Shown here piece after piece: positions 45,266-55,444 of a DNA stretch of 64,000 nt. The notes beneath the pieces are model-generated. The model did not search any database, had not been told where the DNA came from, and saw only the letters and a program-made list of their open reading frames with translations. Where the stretch lies: contig UQJP01000007.1 of the NCBI GenBank assembly GCA_900541415.1, positions 62,001-126,000 on the forward strand, written 5' to 3'. Position 1 is the first letter of the stretch. The number at the start of each line of letters is the position of its first letter. Source of the DNA: an uncultured Odoribacter sp. (GTDB lineage: Bacteria > Bacteroidota > Bacteroidia > Bacteroidales > Marinifilaceae). The position numbers and the translations under genes are program-made.

Positions 45266-45940
45266 TTAATAAGCCACAACGGTCATCGGATCACCGTTTT
45301 CCTCCGTAATATTATTCTTTTCAATATATTCCCTGAATTCCAGCACGAGTTTACGTTTTTCCCAGGCAGACATTCCGGTCAGGTCGCTCACTCCGGTACA
45401 CTTGAAAAATTCCGTATACTTTTTATCAGAATAAGCACCGAGGAAGTTGTTCGTCATATCGTCGTCCCACCATAACGGCTTACTCATCTGGTCATTATAA
45501 GTGATTTTTGCAGTCAGGGCATTGGCATAACCCACCCTGAAATTCTCATTGTCCTCTATTTTCAACATGAGTTTCAAGGTCTGTGTTTTCAATTTCTCGC
45601 TTTTCTTCAAAGTCACCCACAACGTATCTATCAACTGGCCTGCGGGCATAAATATCCTTTCCGGCAACGCATAATCTTCGGGTAGAGCTGTCGTCAGAGA
45701 ATCCACAATCCCTACCTTATAAGTCAGGTCACGGTCGCAACGATCTCCTATCATCCACACCTCAAAAGGCACGGCATATTCATCTGTTCCCAAATGATGG
45801 GAAAACGAAATAAACAGCGTATCGATCCCCTCTTCATTCGGAATGTAGAGAAATCTCGAATCAACGTCATAAGTTTCTATATCATGCTTATTACAAGCTC
45901 CTAATGCGAAAAATAATAATATAATTCCTATATATTTCAT
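45266..45940 (-). CDS. DUF4843 lipoprotein of the Sus locus
   Basis: 224 aa from the ATG at 45940, which gives the leader MKYIGIILLFFALGAC with lipobox; an upstream ATG at 45976 lies inside susD and adds no leader. The body (DTLFISFSHHLGTDEYAVPFEVWMIGD and the YNDQMSKPLWWDDD segment) matches DUF4843, a family nearly always encoded with SusC/SusD. Surface lipoprotein of unknown binding role. Confidence 0.85.
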   Translation of the reverse strand: MKYIGIILLFFALGACNKHDIETYDVDSRFLYIPNEEGIDTLFISFSHHLGTDEYAVPFEVWMIGDRCDRDLTYKVGIVDSLTTALPEDYALPERIFMPAGQLIDTLWVTLKKSEKLKTQTLKLMLKIEDNENFRVGYANALTAKITYNDQMSKPLWWDDDMTNNFLGAYSDKKYTEFFKCTGVSDLTGMSAWEKRKLVLEFREYIEKNNITEENGDPMTVVAY

Positions 45941-45959
45941 AGCACTCACTTCTACACGG

Positions 45960-47441
45960 TTATTTAACAGTTTCATTATCCGGCAACGGAAAGATAAATT
46001 TATCGTCGGAAGTCATATTGGCAGACGGACGGATGCCCAGTTTTTTATAATAATAAAACAACTGTCCCTCACCCATAAACTCGCGTTTCGCTTCTTTCAG
46101 CAATTCCTTGTTAAAAGAATCCTCATCCGTAATATTCAATTTTCCTATCGTGCAGCCACGTCCCATCCTCACGGCATCCAACGCCTGTTTCACCTGATCC
46201 AAAGTTCCGTAACGGAAAAAATATTCCGCCTGTATATAATACAATTCACTTAACCGGATCATCGGGATCATATCCTGTGCATAGGTCAATAATTTACCGC
46301 CATTAGGCCGCAGGTATTTATTGCAATAGGCTTTACCGCCTGTCTTTTCGGTCAGGTATTTCTGACGGTAATCGGAATTATCGTCAAACATATTGTCATA
46401 TCCGCTCAGGTTAAAAGAAATTCCATCGTTCAACTCATACCCATTCACCGCATCGTAAATATCAAACAATTTTTCATTTGAAAGGGCAAAAAGCAAATCA
46501 TCATACAATTTACGGTTACCTTCGTTGATATTTATACCGGACGTAAACGTGAAATAAGAAACATCCTGATACCCCATGCCTATCACCTTCAAAGTCTCTT
46601 CATAAGCTTCCTGGTGCATTCCCGAATAGTTATATACTCTGGCCAGCAAACCACATATAGCATAATAATTCAGGCGGTAGCCGCGATAAGCGTAAAACAG
46701 ATCGTCGGTCAACCATTCCGAACGTTCCCCTCCGTTAGCTTCGAAACGATATATTACAGAATTCCACATCTTATGTGACTCAAGCGTATCAAACGGAGCG
46801 ACCAATGTTTTTGCCGTTTCCAAATCCCGGCGAATCCGGCTTAGAATTTCGGTTACAGGCTGTTTGGCCTCAAAAAGAGAGGGATATTTTTCAAAATAAG
46901 GAATATAGGCTCTCCCGTCGTCCTTAACCGGAGCCGGAGCAAACAGACGCAACATGTCGAAATGCAACAGAGCCCTCAAGGCCAGCGCCTCACCATGAAT
47001 CATATCCTGTTCCAGCTTTTTCCCGGCAAATTTAGAAGGTGTTTCGCCCTCAATCCGGCTCAGCAAGTTATTGCAATTGGCAATGCTATTATAAGCAAGC
47101 GACCAGATTTTCTCGATTTTATTCTTCACCTTTTTTTCCTGGTAATTGTATTTCGTAGCCAATTGTGCGTAAGCCCCGCTACTCGACATATTGCTACGTC
47201 CGGTAAGATAATACTGGGCTGCCACATCCACTAATCCCCATTCCATTTCCCGTCCATACATTTCCTGTGTCGCCATTTGTGTATACACACCGTTCAACGC
47301 ATTCCGGTATCCCTGTCCGGTTTCGAACAACTCATCCTCGGTCGTACTGTCTTCGGGGTCTATGTCCAACCATTGGTTGCAACCGCTCAAAGCAAACATC
47401 GCCACCCCTATAAATATCAATTTATATATTTTCGCATTCAT
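45960..47441 (-). CDS. SusD/RagB family outer-membrane lipoprotein
   Basis: 493 aa. Lipobox ALSGC, then NQWLDIDPEDSTTEDELFETGQGYRNALNGVYTQMA, the usual start of the SusD-like TPR fold; IPMIRLSELYYIQAEYFF near the C-terminus is the family signature. It captures ligand and forms the lid over the SusC channel encoded 3 bases upstream. Ligand unknown: no glycan-degrading enzymes are in the operon. Confidence 0.95.
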   Translation of the reverse strand: MNAKIYKLIFIGVAMFALSGCNQWLDIDPEDSTTEDELFETGQGYRNALNGVYTQMATQEMYGREMEWGLVDVAAQYYLTGRSNMSSSGAYAQLATKYNYQEKKVKNKIEKIWSLAYNSIANCNNLLSRIEGETPSKFAGKKLEQDMIHGEALALRALLHFDMLRLFAPAPVKDDGRAYIPYFEKYPSLFEAKQPVTEILSRIRRDLETAKTLVAPFDTLESHKMWNSVIYRFEANGGERSEWLTDDLFYAYRGYRLNYYAICGLLARVYNYSGMHQEAYEETLKVIGMGYQDVSYFTFTSGININEGNRKLYDDLLFALSNEKLFDIYDAVNGYELNDGISFNLSGYDNMFDDNSDYRQKYLTEKTGGKAYCNKYLRPNGGKLLTYAQDMIPMIRLSELYYIQAEYFFRYGTLDQVKQALDAVRMGRGCTIGKLNITDEDSFNKELLKEAKREFMGEGQLFYYYKKLGIRPSANMTSDDKFIFPLPDNETVK

Positions 47442-47444
47442 GTC

Positions 47445-50400
47445 TTAAAAATTCGCTTTTAGTGAGAAATTCATACTTCTGGCAAACGGGTAACTCAATC
47501 CGCGTTCCTGCTCTACCGACGACCAACGGAACAATTCGTTCGCCCCGACTTCGAAACGCAACATGCTCAATCCCAATTTTTCGATCCACGGCTGTCTGAA
47601 ATCATACCCTAATGTGATCGAATTCAAAGAAAGCCAATTGTAATCCTGTACGAAACGGGAAGTCGGATTCGTAGTCTCTATATTCTCGACACCGTTGGTC
47701 AGCTTCTTATATTTTGCAACATCCCCCGGCTTTGTCCAGCGGTCGGTCAATACCCGGCGGTCTACGTTGCTATCATATATGTCCGCATTTTCCACCTTGC
47801 TCACCAGCGTAGAATTATACTGTTGTCCGCCGAACTGATACATAAAAGTTGCGTAAAGACTAAAGTTACGGTAAGTCATATTCATCCCGAAGGCTCCCTG
47901 CGCCTTAGGCTCAGTATTTCCTATCACCACCTGTTCCGAAGATTTCCAGGTCTTAGACAAAGCACCGTTTTTCCTGACAAACACCTCGTCGCCTGTTGCC
48001 GGGTCGATTCCCAGCGACTGCATTCCCCAGATTGAATTCATAGAACCACCTTCCACATATTTCGTATGCGGCTCGTCCCGGCGGCCTTCCACCGTTTTGT
48101 AGGGATCTTCGAAAAAATCATCCACCAAATCATTATACGCTTTAAGACTTTCAGCCACTTTCAAAATTTTATTCTTATTGTGCGCCAAATTTGCAAATAC
48201 GGCTAAATACAAATTCTGCCTTTTAATCAGCTCACTCCTGAAATCCAGCTCAAACCCTTTATTTTCAACTTCCCCGATATTGTCGATATAAGTTGTGAAT
48301 CCCGTAGAACTGGGAATCGTCACATCGTTGATCAGATCGACAGTCCGTTTATTATAATAGCTTGCTTTCACATACAACAAACCATTCCACATACGGGTTT
48401 CGACACCGAAATCCAGTGCATTGGTGGTTTCCCACGACAATTTTTTATTTCCCAAAGCCTGCAAAGTTGCGCCATACCCGGTTTTATACCATTGGTCAGA
48501 CAAGATCACATAAGTAGTCTTAGCGGCATAGGCTTCAAAATTCACTTTTCCGGTTTGTCCATAGCTTCCCCTGATCTTCAGCAAATCGATGAAACCGATA
48601 TTTTTCATAAAATTATAATTATGCAGATTCAATCCGGCTCCCACCGACCAGAACGGAGCAAACTTATTATCCGTCCCGAATTTGGAAGAACCGTCCAAAC
48701 GCATAGAAGCATCGAACAGATAAATATTATCGAAACTGTAATTCAATAAAGCCGTCACACCGAATAAGCGGGAAGAACTTTCTGTTTTAGCAGGCTTTTC
48801 TACAATTTCCTGAGCATAGTTCGGTGAATTCAGCACGCCGGAGGGAAATCCCCTGTAATATGCCGAAGTAGCCTCTTCTTTATCCGACATGGCGTTCACT
48901 CCCGCCGAAAAGTTGATGTTATGACGTTCGATATACTTATTATACGACAAAGTTCCCTGCAAATCCCAGGCAGTAGAATTTCCCATATTCGTGCGCAATT
49001 CTCCGGACGACAAATTAATCACACTCAACGGCTTTGAATTCTTTTTGGACAAGGGGTCGATAAAATTCCGTCCGTCCTCGGTGTGGCGGGTTATACTGAA
49101 AGAACCTTTCAATTGCAGGCTTCCGGTCATTTTCCACAAGACACTCAGGTTATTTTTCAATTCCTCCAGCGTCGTTTTATCGAAACTATTCAATGTGGCT
49201 TCATACAAAGGGTTTGCCAGATATTTTTTAAGCACGCTGTGCCAGTCCTCCAATTCCTCCAGATAATTACCGTCTTCATCCATATATTCATCATACGGCT
49301 GTTTCGATGCATAATCCGAGAATGTGCCATAAGGCGATTCCTCCGATTTTGTCACATTATAAGTCACATGGTTACGCACCTGCAAAGATTTAAAACGGTA
49401 GTCGATATACACACCCAATTCGTAGTTATCCCGAAAAGAACCTTTCATCACTCCGTTGTTGGCGTTATACGACATATTTACGCCGAAACGCAATGCCTCG
49501 CTTCCACCATCCACATATAAACTATGTTTATGATTGAACACCGTATGCAAAGGCTTCGACAACCAATACGTATTCACACCCCGCTGAACATTGAATAATT
49601 TTCCATAATATTCGTTCATAAGCTGGTATTGGTCCATATCGTCATCCGCCTCGTATACCTTAGCCAACCTTTCCACTTCCAATTTCTCTTCCGCATTCAG
49701 CAAATTATAATCCGACAGGTCAGGCATAGAAACTTCCCCGGTCATACTATACGCCACATTCAACTTTCCGGGCTTCGGGGCTACGGTTGTAATCACCACA
49801 ACACCATTGGCTGCACGCGAACCGTATAGAGCAGTCGCAGCCGCATCTTTCAAAATAGTGATACTTTCGATTCTCGAAGGATCGAAATCGTACAACTTCG
49901 TCACGCTGATCTCAAAACCATCCATAATGAAAGTAGGCAAGTTCGGATTGTCTTTCAAAGAAGATTTCGACATATTATTCCGCCCCGGGTCCAGCTCTTT
50001 CACCCCGATTCCCGATTTTCCCCGGATATACACCTCAGGCAGAGCATTCGGGTCAGATCCCCACAAATTATTTTCCTGGATACGGAAAGAAGGGTCGAAC
50101 GCCTGAATTGCTTTGATAGCATTGGTTTTCGAAACGCTCAACAATTCGTCTTGCTTTATCGTTACAGAGTTTCCCGTAAAACTCTCCTTTTTAATATTTG
50201 CAAACCCGGTCACTACCACTTCATCCATCTGCTGGGCTTCTTCTTTCATCTTCACTTCCAGTCCCTCGGTCTTAGAATTTTTATTAAACCGAAGTTCCCG
50301 GGTCTGCATACCGATAAAAGAAACAGACACCACCAGCGAATCCACTACGGGAACTTCCAAAGAAAACTCTCCGTCGACGCTTGTCGTCATTCCCAGGCGC

Positions 50401-50834
50401 GTCCCTTTTAAAAGGATCGTCACACCCGGCAGGGGATTGCCGTGCTCGTCTATCACTTTTCCGCTTAACATCCTGGTTTTCACCTCCACTTTTTGTTGTT
50501 GAGCCTTCGGAGTAATAATCACCACATCGTTTTCAACGGTATACGACAAATCAGTTCCCGCCAGCAATTCCTGCAACAGCTCATGAATACCTGCATCCTT
50601 CACCTGAATATCCCGCCTGCCGTATTTATTCACTTCCTCCACATGATAGAGGAAGCGGAAATCGGTTTCCTTCCGTACATCGTTAATAATTTCCTCAATC
50701 GTCGCATTCCGCAAATTCACAGTGACATTCACCTGCGCCACCGCCGACACCTGCATCGTAAACAGGGACATAAACAACAACAAAATGCCATGTTTAAAAA
50801 ACATCCCGCATTTCTTTTTCATATTCTCACTCAT
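47445..50834 (-). CDS. SusC-type TonB-dependent transporter with N-terminal STN signalling domain
   Basis: 1129 aa. Signal peptide to about residue 33, an STN domain (about 35-108: VNVTVNLRNATIEEIINDVRKETDFRFLYHVEEVNKYG), a carboxypeptidase D regulatory-like beta sandwich (about 122-205: LSGKVIDEHGNPLPGVTILLKGT), TonB box/plug region (MDEVVVTGFANIKKESFTG; ITILKDAAATALYGSRAANGVVVITT) and a 22-strand barrel ending in NFSLKANF. The STN domain is the marker of transporters that signal to an anti-sigma factor; a FecR gene lies 58 bases upstream. Energy-dependent uptake across the outer membrane together with SusD. Confidence 0.96.
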   Translation of the reverse strand: MSENMKKKCGMFFKHGILLLFMSLFTMQVSAVAQVNVTVNLRNATIEEIINDVRKETDFRFLYHVEEVNKYGRRDIQVKDAGIHELLQELLAGTDLSYTVENDVVIITPKAQQQKVEVKTRMLSGKVIDEHGNPLPGVTILLKGTRLGMTTSVDGEFSLEVPVVDSLVVSVSFIGMQTRELRFNKNSKTEGLEVKMKEEAQQMDEVVVTGFANIKKESFTGNSVTIKQDELLSVSKTNAIKAIQAFDPSFRIQENNLWGSDPNALPEVYIRGKSGIGVKELDPGRNNMSKSSLKDNPNLPTFIMDGFEISVTKLYDFDPSRIESITILKDAAATALYGSRAANGVVVITTVAPKPGKLNVAYSMTGEVSMPDLSDYNLLNAEEKLEVERLAKVYEADDDMDQYQLMNEYYGKLFNVQRGVNTYWLSKPLHTVFNHKHSLYVDGGSEALRFGVNMSYNANNGVMKGSFRDNYELGVYIDYRFKSLQVRNHVTYNVTKSEESPYGTFSDYASKQPYDEYMDEDGNYLEELEDWHSVLKKYLANPLYEATLNSFDKTTLEELKNNLSVLWKMTGSLQLKGSFSITRHTEDGRNFIDPLSKKNSKPLSVINLSSGELRTNMGNSTAWDLQGTLSYNKYIERHNINFSAGVNAMSDKEEATSAYYRGFPSGVLNSPNYAQEIVEKPAKTESSSRLFGVTALLNYSFDNIYLFDASMRLDGSSKFGTDNKFAPFWSVGAGLNLHNYNFMKNIGFIDLLKIRGSYGQTGKVNFEAYAAKTTYVILSDQWYKTGYGATLQALGNKKLSWETTNALDFGVETRMWNGLLYVKASYYNKRTVDLINDVTIPSSTGFTTYIDNIGEVENKGFELDFRSELIKRQNLYLAVFANLAHNKNKILKVAESLKAYNDLVDDFFEDPYKTVEGRRDEPHTKYVEGGSMNSIWGMQSLGIDPATGDEVFVRKNGALSKTWKSSEQVVIGNTEPKAQGAFGMNMTYRNFSLYATFMYQFGGQQYNSTLVSKVENADIYDSNVDRRVLTDRWTKPGDVAKYKKLTNGVENIETTNPTSRFVQDYNWLSLNSITLGYDFRQPWIEKLGLSMLRFEVGANELFRWSSVEQERGLSYPFARSMNFSLKANF

Positions 50835-50892
50835 TTAAAATTATATATTATAAGGTAGTAAATTATGTATTGTATTGTGTGTGTTCTATGTA

Positions 50893-52086
50893 TCAATGTG
50901 ATTTCCTGTCCACGCTTACGATCACATTATTCCTATCGATTTTAAAACGTACGTTCGTTGCTTTCTCCAGCATATTCAGCGCTTTATCGAAATGCTCATA
51001 GCGTTCCAGGTCGCCTGTGAAATGATACTTTTTAGCTTCGGGATTCTGATACACCACCTGAATGTCGTACCACCGCCCCAAACGCACCATGATCGACTCC
51101 AAAGTCGCATTTTCAAAACTAAATTTTCCGTCTTTCCAACCGGAATATCTTTCTGCCACCACTTCCCGGGTTGAAAGTTTCTGTTCTGCTTTGTCATATA
51201 CCGCCTGCTGGTCGGGACGCAACACCACAGAATCAACCTTATTGGAAACGCTTACAGCTCCCCGGTTTAGGGTAGCCTCTATCCGGACTTCATCCGGATA
51301 AGCCTTTACATTAAATTCCGTTCCCAGCACCTTCACGGAAATCCGGTCGGAAACATGCACGATGAAAGGACGCACCGTGTCTTTCGTCACCGTGAAAAAA
51401 GCCTCTCCTTTCAGGAATACATCCCGTTTATCCTTACCGAAAGAAACCGGAAAACGAAGTTCCGTTTCCGAATTCAGCATCACTTTAGTCCGGTCCGACA
51501 AAAGCAATTCATATTCACCGCCTTTCGGAACCCGGATCGTATTATATTTCAAAGCTGTTTCACCGCCATCCCCGGAAGAGGAATGATCGGAATACACCAC
51601 CTTCTTACCATCGTTCACCGCCGTGATTCCACCTTCCAGCTCGATTTGCTGAACAGTGCTGTCCTGTAATGCAATCTCCCTGCCTTCAGGGGTAATCAAC
51701 AACGCCTTCGAAGAACCCACTTCAATCACGGTAGCCAACTGCGGGGACACTTGCTGAACGGCACGTCCTCCCCAGAACCACCAAATCCCGGCTCCCAGAC
51801 ACAAAACCACCGAAGCAGCCACAGCCATCCAGCGGAAAGTGTTCAAACGCCGGACAGATGGAACGGCAGCCCCCCGCTTCACTTTTTCCCATGCTTCATC
51901 CACCCGGAGCGACCCGACAAACTCCTCCCGGGCTTTCAGATTTTCAGCATCCAGCACCGTGTGGTAACACTCCGGATGCTGTTCTTGCCATTCCTTCAGC
52001 ACACACTCCTCTTCCGGCGAGAGTGTACCGGTCAGTTCTTTAGCCAAAAGTTTGGCTATTTCATATTCTTTTAACAAATCTGCCAT
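50893..52086 (-). CDS. FecR family anti-sigma factor
   Basis: 397 aa. N-terminal cytoplasmic anti-sigma region (1-85), one transmembrane helix (about 86-106, FRWMAVAASVVLCLGAGIWWFW), periplasmic FecR domain (about 180-275, YNTIRVPKGGEYELLLSDRTKVMLNSETELRFPVSF) and a C-terminal DUF4974 (about 318-390, FENATLESIMVRLGRWYDIQVVYQNP). It relays the state of the STN-SusC to an ECF sigma factor. In typical loci the sigma gene lies directly upstream; here four ABC transporter genes are in between. Confidence 0.93.
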   Translation of the reverse strand: MADLLKEYEIAKLLAKELTGTLSPEEECVLKEWQEQHPECYHTVLDAENLKAREEFVGSLRVDEAWEKVKRGAAVPSVRRLNTFRWMAVAASVVLCLGAGIWWFWGGRAVQQVSPQLATVIEVGSSKALLITPEGREIALQDSTVQQIELEGGITAVNDGKKVVYSDHSSSGDGGETALKYNTIRVPKGGEYELLLSDRTKVMLNSETELRFPVSFGKDKRDVFLKGEAFFTVTKDTVRPFIVHVSDRISVKVLGTEFNVKAYPDEVRIEATLNRGAVSVSNKVDSVVLRPDQQAVYDKAEQKLSTREVVAERYSGWKDGKFSFENATLESIMVRLGRWYDIQVVYQNPEAKKYHFTGDLERYEHFDKALNMLEKATNVRFKIDRNNVIVSVDRKSH

Positions 52087-52114
52087 AGGCTTAGATTTTT
52101 ACACCACGTTCTTC

Positions 52115-52148
52115 TAAAAGAACACAACAAATATAAAAAAGGATGAAT
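52115..52148 (-). repeat. Direct-repeat element, copy A (upstream of fecR)
   Basis: Plus strand TAAAAGAACACAACAA (52115-52130), ten bases, GGATGAAT (52141-52148). The same two blocks with the same spacing occur at 58795-58828, after the sigma gene. Copy A lies 29 bases before the fecR start. The two copies bound the ABC block. Possible sigma-dependent promoter or insertion scar. Confidence 0.8.
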
Positions 52149-52162
52149 CGGATAATCATTTT

Positions 52163-54463
52163 TCAATTCTTCCTACGCTTCATCCACAACAAAACACCCA
52201 TCGCCAGTAAGCCTGCAGGGATAATTCCCATAAACAACACTTTCACCCAAATCAAGCCTCCCTGCTCCACATATAACTTATTATCCACCGGGCGGGGACG
52301 ATTAGTATCCACCGGAAATTCTCCGTACGACAAAGAACGGAAAGATTCCGTAATTAAAGAAAAATTAGAACCGTTCAAGGCATAGCGTTCTGTCATCAGC
52401 TCTCCATTGCTGATACAATCCGCATCCCCCAATATCAAAATACGCTGTTCTTTATCGCCCACCGTCCGGGTTAGCGACAGCATCAAAGGCAATTGTTGTT
52501 CCACCTCTCCCGTTTCGGGATTAATCACAGGCTTATCGTCAATAAAATCGGTTGTCTGTAATTCATTCCATGCTCCGGAATCGCGGGTCACCAGCATTGG
52601 CATCACTTTAAAACCCTTGTCTTCCGTATAAGCCAAACCCACCGCTCCCGGCATAATGATATGATAGTCGTTACGGAACAGGCTTCCGTAAGCCGGAATA
52701 GCTTCCGCAGCTTCTTTCGTCACCTGGCTAACCACCAGATCGGCCACATAATCCGGAGTGGGCTGCACCACAGTTCCCGGCATAAAACGCACACCGAGCT
52801 TTTCCACTACCGGATTCATCGCCTCTTGCCGACGCGGTTCGGCAGCAACAATCAAATTCCCGCCCCGGTCGATATAACGGTTCAGTTTTTCAAGTTCCGC
52901 AGGCGACATCGGTTCTTTCATATCGGCAATCACGATAATATCCAAATCAGCCGGAATCTCCGCAGAATCGCACAAAGAAACCGTTGTTACATCAAATCCC
53001 TGATTCACCAGCGAATAGCGGAAACTCAAATTTTGAGCAAAAGCGGCATAATCCCGGTCTCCGGTTTTATAAATATCACGTTCCCCGTGTCCGGTCAGGA
53101 AAGCTACCTTCGGGGCCTTCACAACCATGCGTTTCAAGGTTGCCGTAATCTCGCTTTCACGCGGATCACGCATATTATCGTCGAAAATCCGTAAAAAGGC
53201 GGTCTGCCCATTCTCCCGTTTTACCTGACGTACAAAACGGTTACCCTCGGAGGTCAGGTCGATCTCTTTCTTTATTTCTTCGGGCGACAGAAACATATCC
53301 GGATTCAAATCCATAATATCGCACATCTTCATCGCTATCTCCTTATCGGTTAAGCCGGGAAACTGGTTATACAAAGACGAATTGGACGTCTTATCGTAGT
53401 AATACACATAGCGCATTTTGGTCTCCGGCTTAAAGCGCACATATTTTTCAAACTGCCGCATATCGTAATTCACGTGATCCGGCATCCCTTTCCCGTAATT
53501 TTCATCCAACAGGTTCACATAAGTCGTAATCGTGAGTCCCCCGTCCAATTTCTTCATCACTTCAAGGCTATTCGGGGTCAGGGTATTTACCTTAGTAGCC
53601 GTGGCATCATAATAGCCCATCAATTGAGGGAGGGCGCTCAGGTAACCGATGAGCAAAGCGGCACACACCACCACGCAATAACTGGCAATTTTAGAAACCC
53701 AGGACACAGAAGTCCGGGCAAAACGCAACCTCAAAACAGAAAGCGAAATGAACAGCACCACCACGATGATAAAATACAAAACATCTTCACTGCAAACCAT
53801 CCCGGCCAGCAACGTATCGGAACGCCCGGCAATCGACAGCCAATAAGTCACATCCCGCACAAAAGCAATATCCTGTCCCACTCCGCCGATAAAATTCAGC
53901 ACCGCCAGCAAGGTCAGCGTACCTACGGCTGCCACCACCTGATAAGAAGTCAGCGTGGACATAAACAGCCCGATAGCCGCATAAGCACAAATCAGCAAAT
54001 AAATTCCCAGCAACCCGGTCAGGGCAAAAGGGAAATCGAACGATTTAACCACACAGGCACTGAAAATAAAACACAACACCAACACGCCCACCAACGCCAA
54101 TCCATACACCAGCATGGAAAAATACTTCCCAAGGATGATTTGAGAATTCGTTACCGGGGAAGAATACAGCAATTTAATCGATCCGCTGCTAAATTCCCGG
54201 CTCATCAACCCCATCGTAAGTAAAGGGATATAGAGGTATAAATTATCCTGCATCCGGCCGAACACCCCGCTATATCCCAGCAACAAACGTCCGGTAATAT
54301 TCGTGGGATTATATCCCAGCGACTGATAACGCACCATGTTCGCTACTCCATCCGAGAAATTAAGCCCTGCCTGAAAAGCAAAAATGATTAAAATAAGCCA
54401 GGCAATAGGGGAATAAAATAAAGTGCTCAATTCCGCCTTTGCTATTTTTAATATTGTCTTCAT
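52163..54463 (-). CDS. Gld-type ABC permease fused to GldG-like periplasmic domain (copy 2)
   Basis: 766 aa. The N-terminal ~250 residues form an ABC-2 permease with about six helices (FAQAGLNFSDGVANM; SREFSSGSIKLLYSSPVTNSQIILGKYFSMLVYGLALVG), followed by a large soluble region of the GldG/ABC_transp_aux type (TYVNLLDENYGKG; VAFLTGHGERDIYKTGDRDY; DIIVIADMKEPMSPAELEKLNRYIDRGGNLIVAAEPRR) and a final helix with basic tail (KVLFMGIIPAGLLAMGVLLWMKRRKN). This is a GldF-GldG fusion. The family is known from gliding Bacteroidota but also in non-motile ones, where the cargo is unknown. Close paralogue of 55445-57742; ATPase partner 18 bases upstream. Confidence 0.88.
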   Translation of the reverse strand: MKTILKIAKAELSTLFYSPIAWLILIIFAFQAGLNFSDGVANMVRYQSLGYNPTNITGRLLLGYSGVFGRMQDNLYLYIPLLTMGLMSREFSSGSIKLLYSSPVTNSQIILGKYFSMLVYGLALVGVLVLCFIFSACVVKSFDFPFALTGLLGIYLLICAYAAIGLFMSTLTSYQVVAAVGTLTLLAVLNFIGGVGQDIAFVRDVTYWLSIAGRSDTLLAGMVCSEDVLYFIIVVVLFISLSVLRLRFARTSVSWVSKIASYCVVVCAALLIGYLSALPQLMGYYDATATKVNTLTPNSLEVMKKLDGGLTITTYVNLLDENYGKGMPDHVNYDMRQFEKYVRFKPETKMRYVYYYDKTSNSSLYNQFPGLTDKEIAMKMCDIMDLNPDMFLSPEEIKKEIDLTSEGNRFVRQVKRENGQTAFLRIFDDNMRDPRESEITATLKRMVVKAPKVAFLTGHGERDIYKTGDRDYAAFAQNLSFRYSLVNQGFDVTTVSLCDSAEIPADLDIIVIADMKEPMSPAELEKLNRYIDRGGNLIVAAEPRRQEAMNPVVEKLGVRFMPGTVVQPTPDYVADLVVSQVTKEAAEAIPAYGSLFRNDYHIIMPGAVGLAYTEDKGFKVMPMLVTRDSGAWNELQTTDFIDDKPVINPETGEVEQQLPLMLSLTRTVGDKEQRILILGDADCISNGELMTERYALNGSNFSLITESFRSLSYGEFPVDTNRPRPVDNKLYVEQGGLIWVKVLFMGIIPAGLLAMGVLLWMKRRKN

Positions 54464-54481
54464 ACGATCGGTTTAATAAAA

Positions 54482-55414
54482 TTATTTACGCACTTTTTTC
54501 CCGGACAACTGGGCAAACACCTCATCCAGTGATCCTCTTTCAAGCTGAATTTCTTTCAATTGCCATCCGTTGGCTACACTCTGTTCCACCATCCGTTCGG
54601 TAATATCGGGCGTAGTGGTGAAACGCATCCTGAAACGGTGATCCCCCAGCACTTCCACTCCGGCAATCCCTTCCAGCTTTTCCAAAACCTCCACAGCAGG
54701 GGCATTCTCCAAAGTCACCACGAAAGCCGCCGGAGCGATATAATTATTAAAATCGTCCATCGTACCCGAAAACACCACATGCCCGTGCTCGATCATCTTG
54801 ATGTCGTGGCAGGTAGCCTGGACTTCCGGCAGAATATGGGTAGAAAGCATCACCGAATGATCTTCGGCAATTTCTTTCACCAAATTCCTGATCTCCACAA
54901 TCTGATTCGGGTCAAGCCCGTTGGTCGGCTCGTCCAGCACCACAAAACGGGGATTATGCACAATCGCCTGCGCAATCCCGGCACGCTGCTGGTAACCACC
55001 GGAAAGATTCCGCAAAAGCCTTTTCCGGAAATGCAAAATTCCGCACCTGTCCAAAGCAGCATTCACGGCATCGCCGATCTTGTCTTTTTCCATCAACCGT
55101 AAATTGGCACAATACGTCAAATATTCCTCCACGGTCAGGTCGGGATACAAAGGTGGTTTCTGAGGCAGGAAACCGATATATCTTTTGGCTTCCACCGGAT
55201 TTTTCCGCAAACTGATGCCGTTGATATAAACTTCCCCCTCCGTCTGATTCAACACTCCGCAAATAATATTCATTGTCGTAGACTTCCCGGCTCCGTTCGA
55301 TCCCAGCAAACCGAGAACTCCTTTTTTACGAACTTCAAAATTAATATCGCGAATAGCCCATTCCACGCTGTAACGATGAGAAAGGTGCTCCACTTTTACT
55401 ACTGATTCTTCCAT
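54482..55414 (-). CDS. Gld-type ABC transporter ATPase (GldA-like, copy 2)
   Basis: 310 aa. Walker A GLLGSNGAGKST, Q-loop LPQKPPLYPDLTV, signature LSGGYQQRAGIAQAI, Walker B FVVLDEPTNGLDP and H-loop STHILPEVQ are all intact; a C-terminal DUF4162-like extension follows (VTLENAPAVEVLEKLEGIAGVEVLG). Powers the fused permease encoded next. Nearly the same as the protein at 57757-58689, with which it forms a tandem duplication. Confidence 0.93.
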   Translation of the reverse strand: MEESVVKVEHLSHRYSVEWAIRDINFEVRKKGVLGLLGSNGAGKSTTMNIICGVLNQTEGEVYINGISLRKNPVEAKRYIGFLPQKPPLYPDLTVEEYLTYCANLRLMEKDKIGDAVNAALDRCGILHFRKRLLRNLSGGYQQRAGIAQAIVHNPRFVVLDEPTNGLDPNQIVEIRNLVKEIAEDHSVMLSTHILPEVQATCHDIKMIEHGHVVFSGTMDDFNNYIAPAAFVVTLENAPAVEVLEKLEGIAGVEVLGDHRFRMRFTTTPDITERMVEQSVANGWQLKEIQLERGSLDEVFAQLSGKKVRK

Positions 55415-55444
55415 AATTCGATTATTCTTTAAAATTGCACCCGT

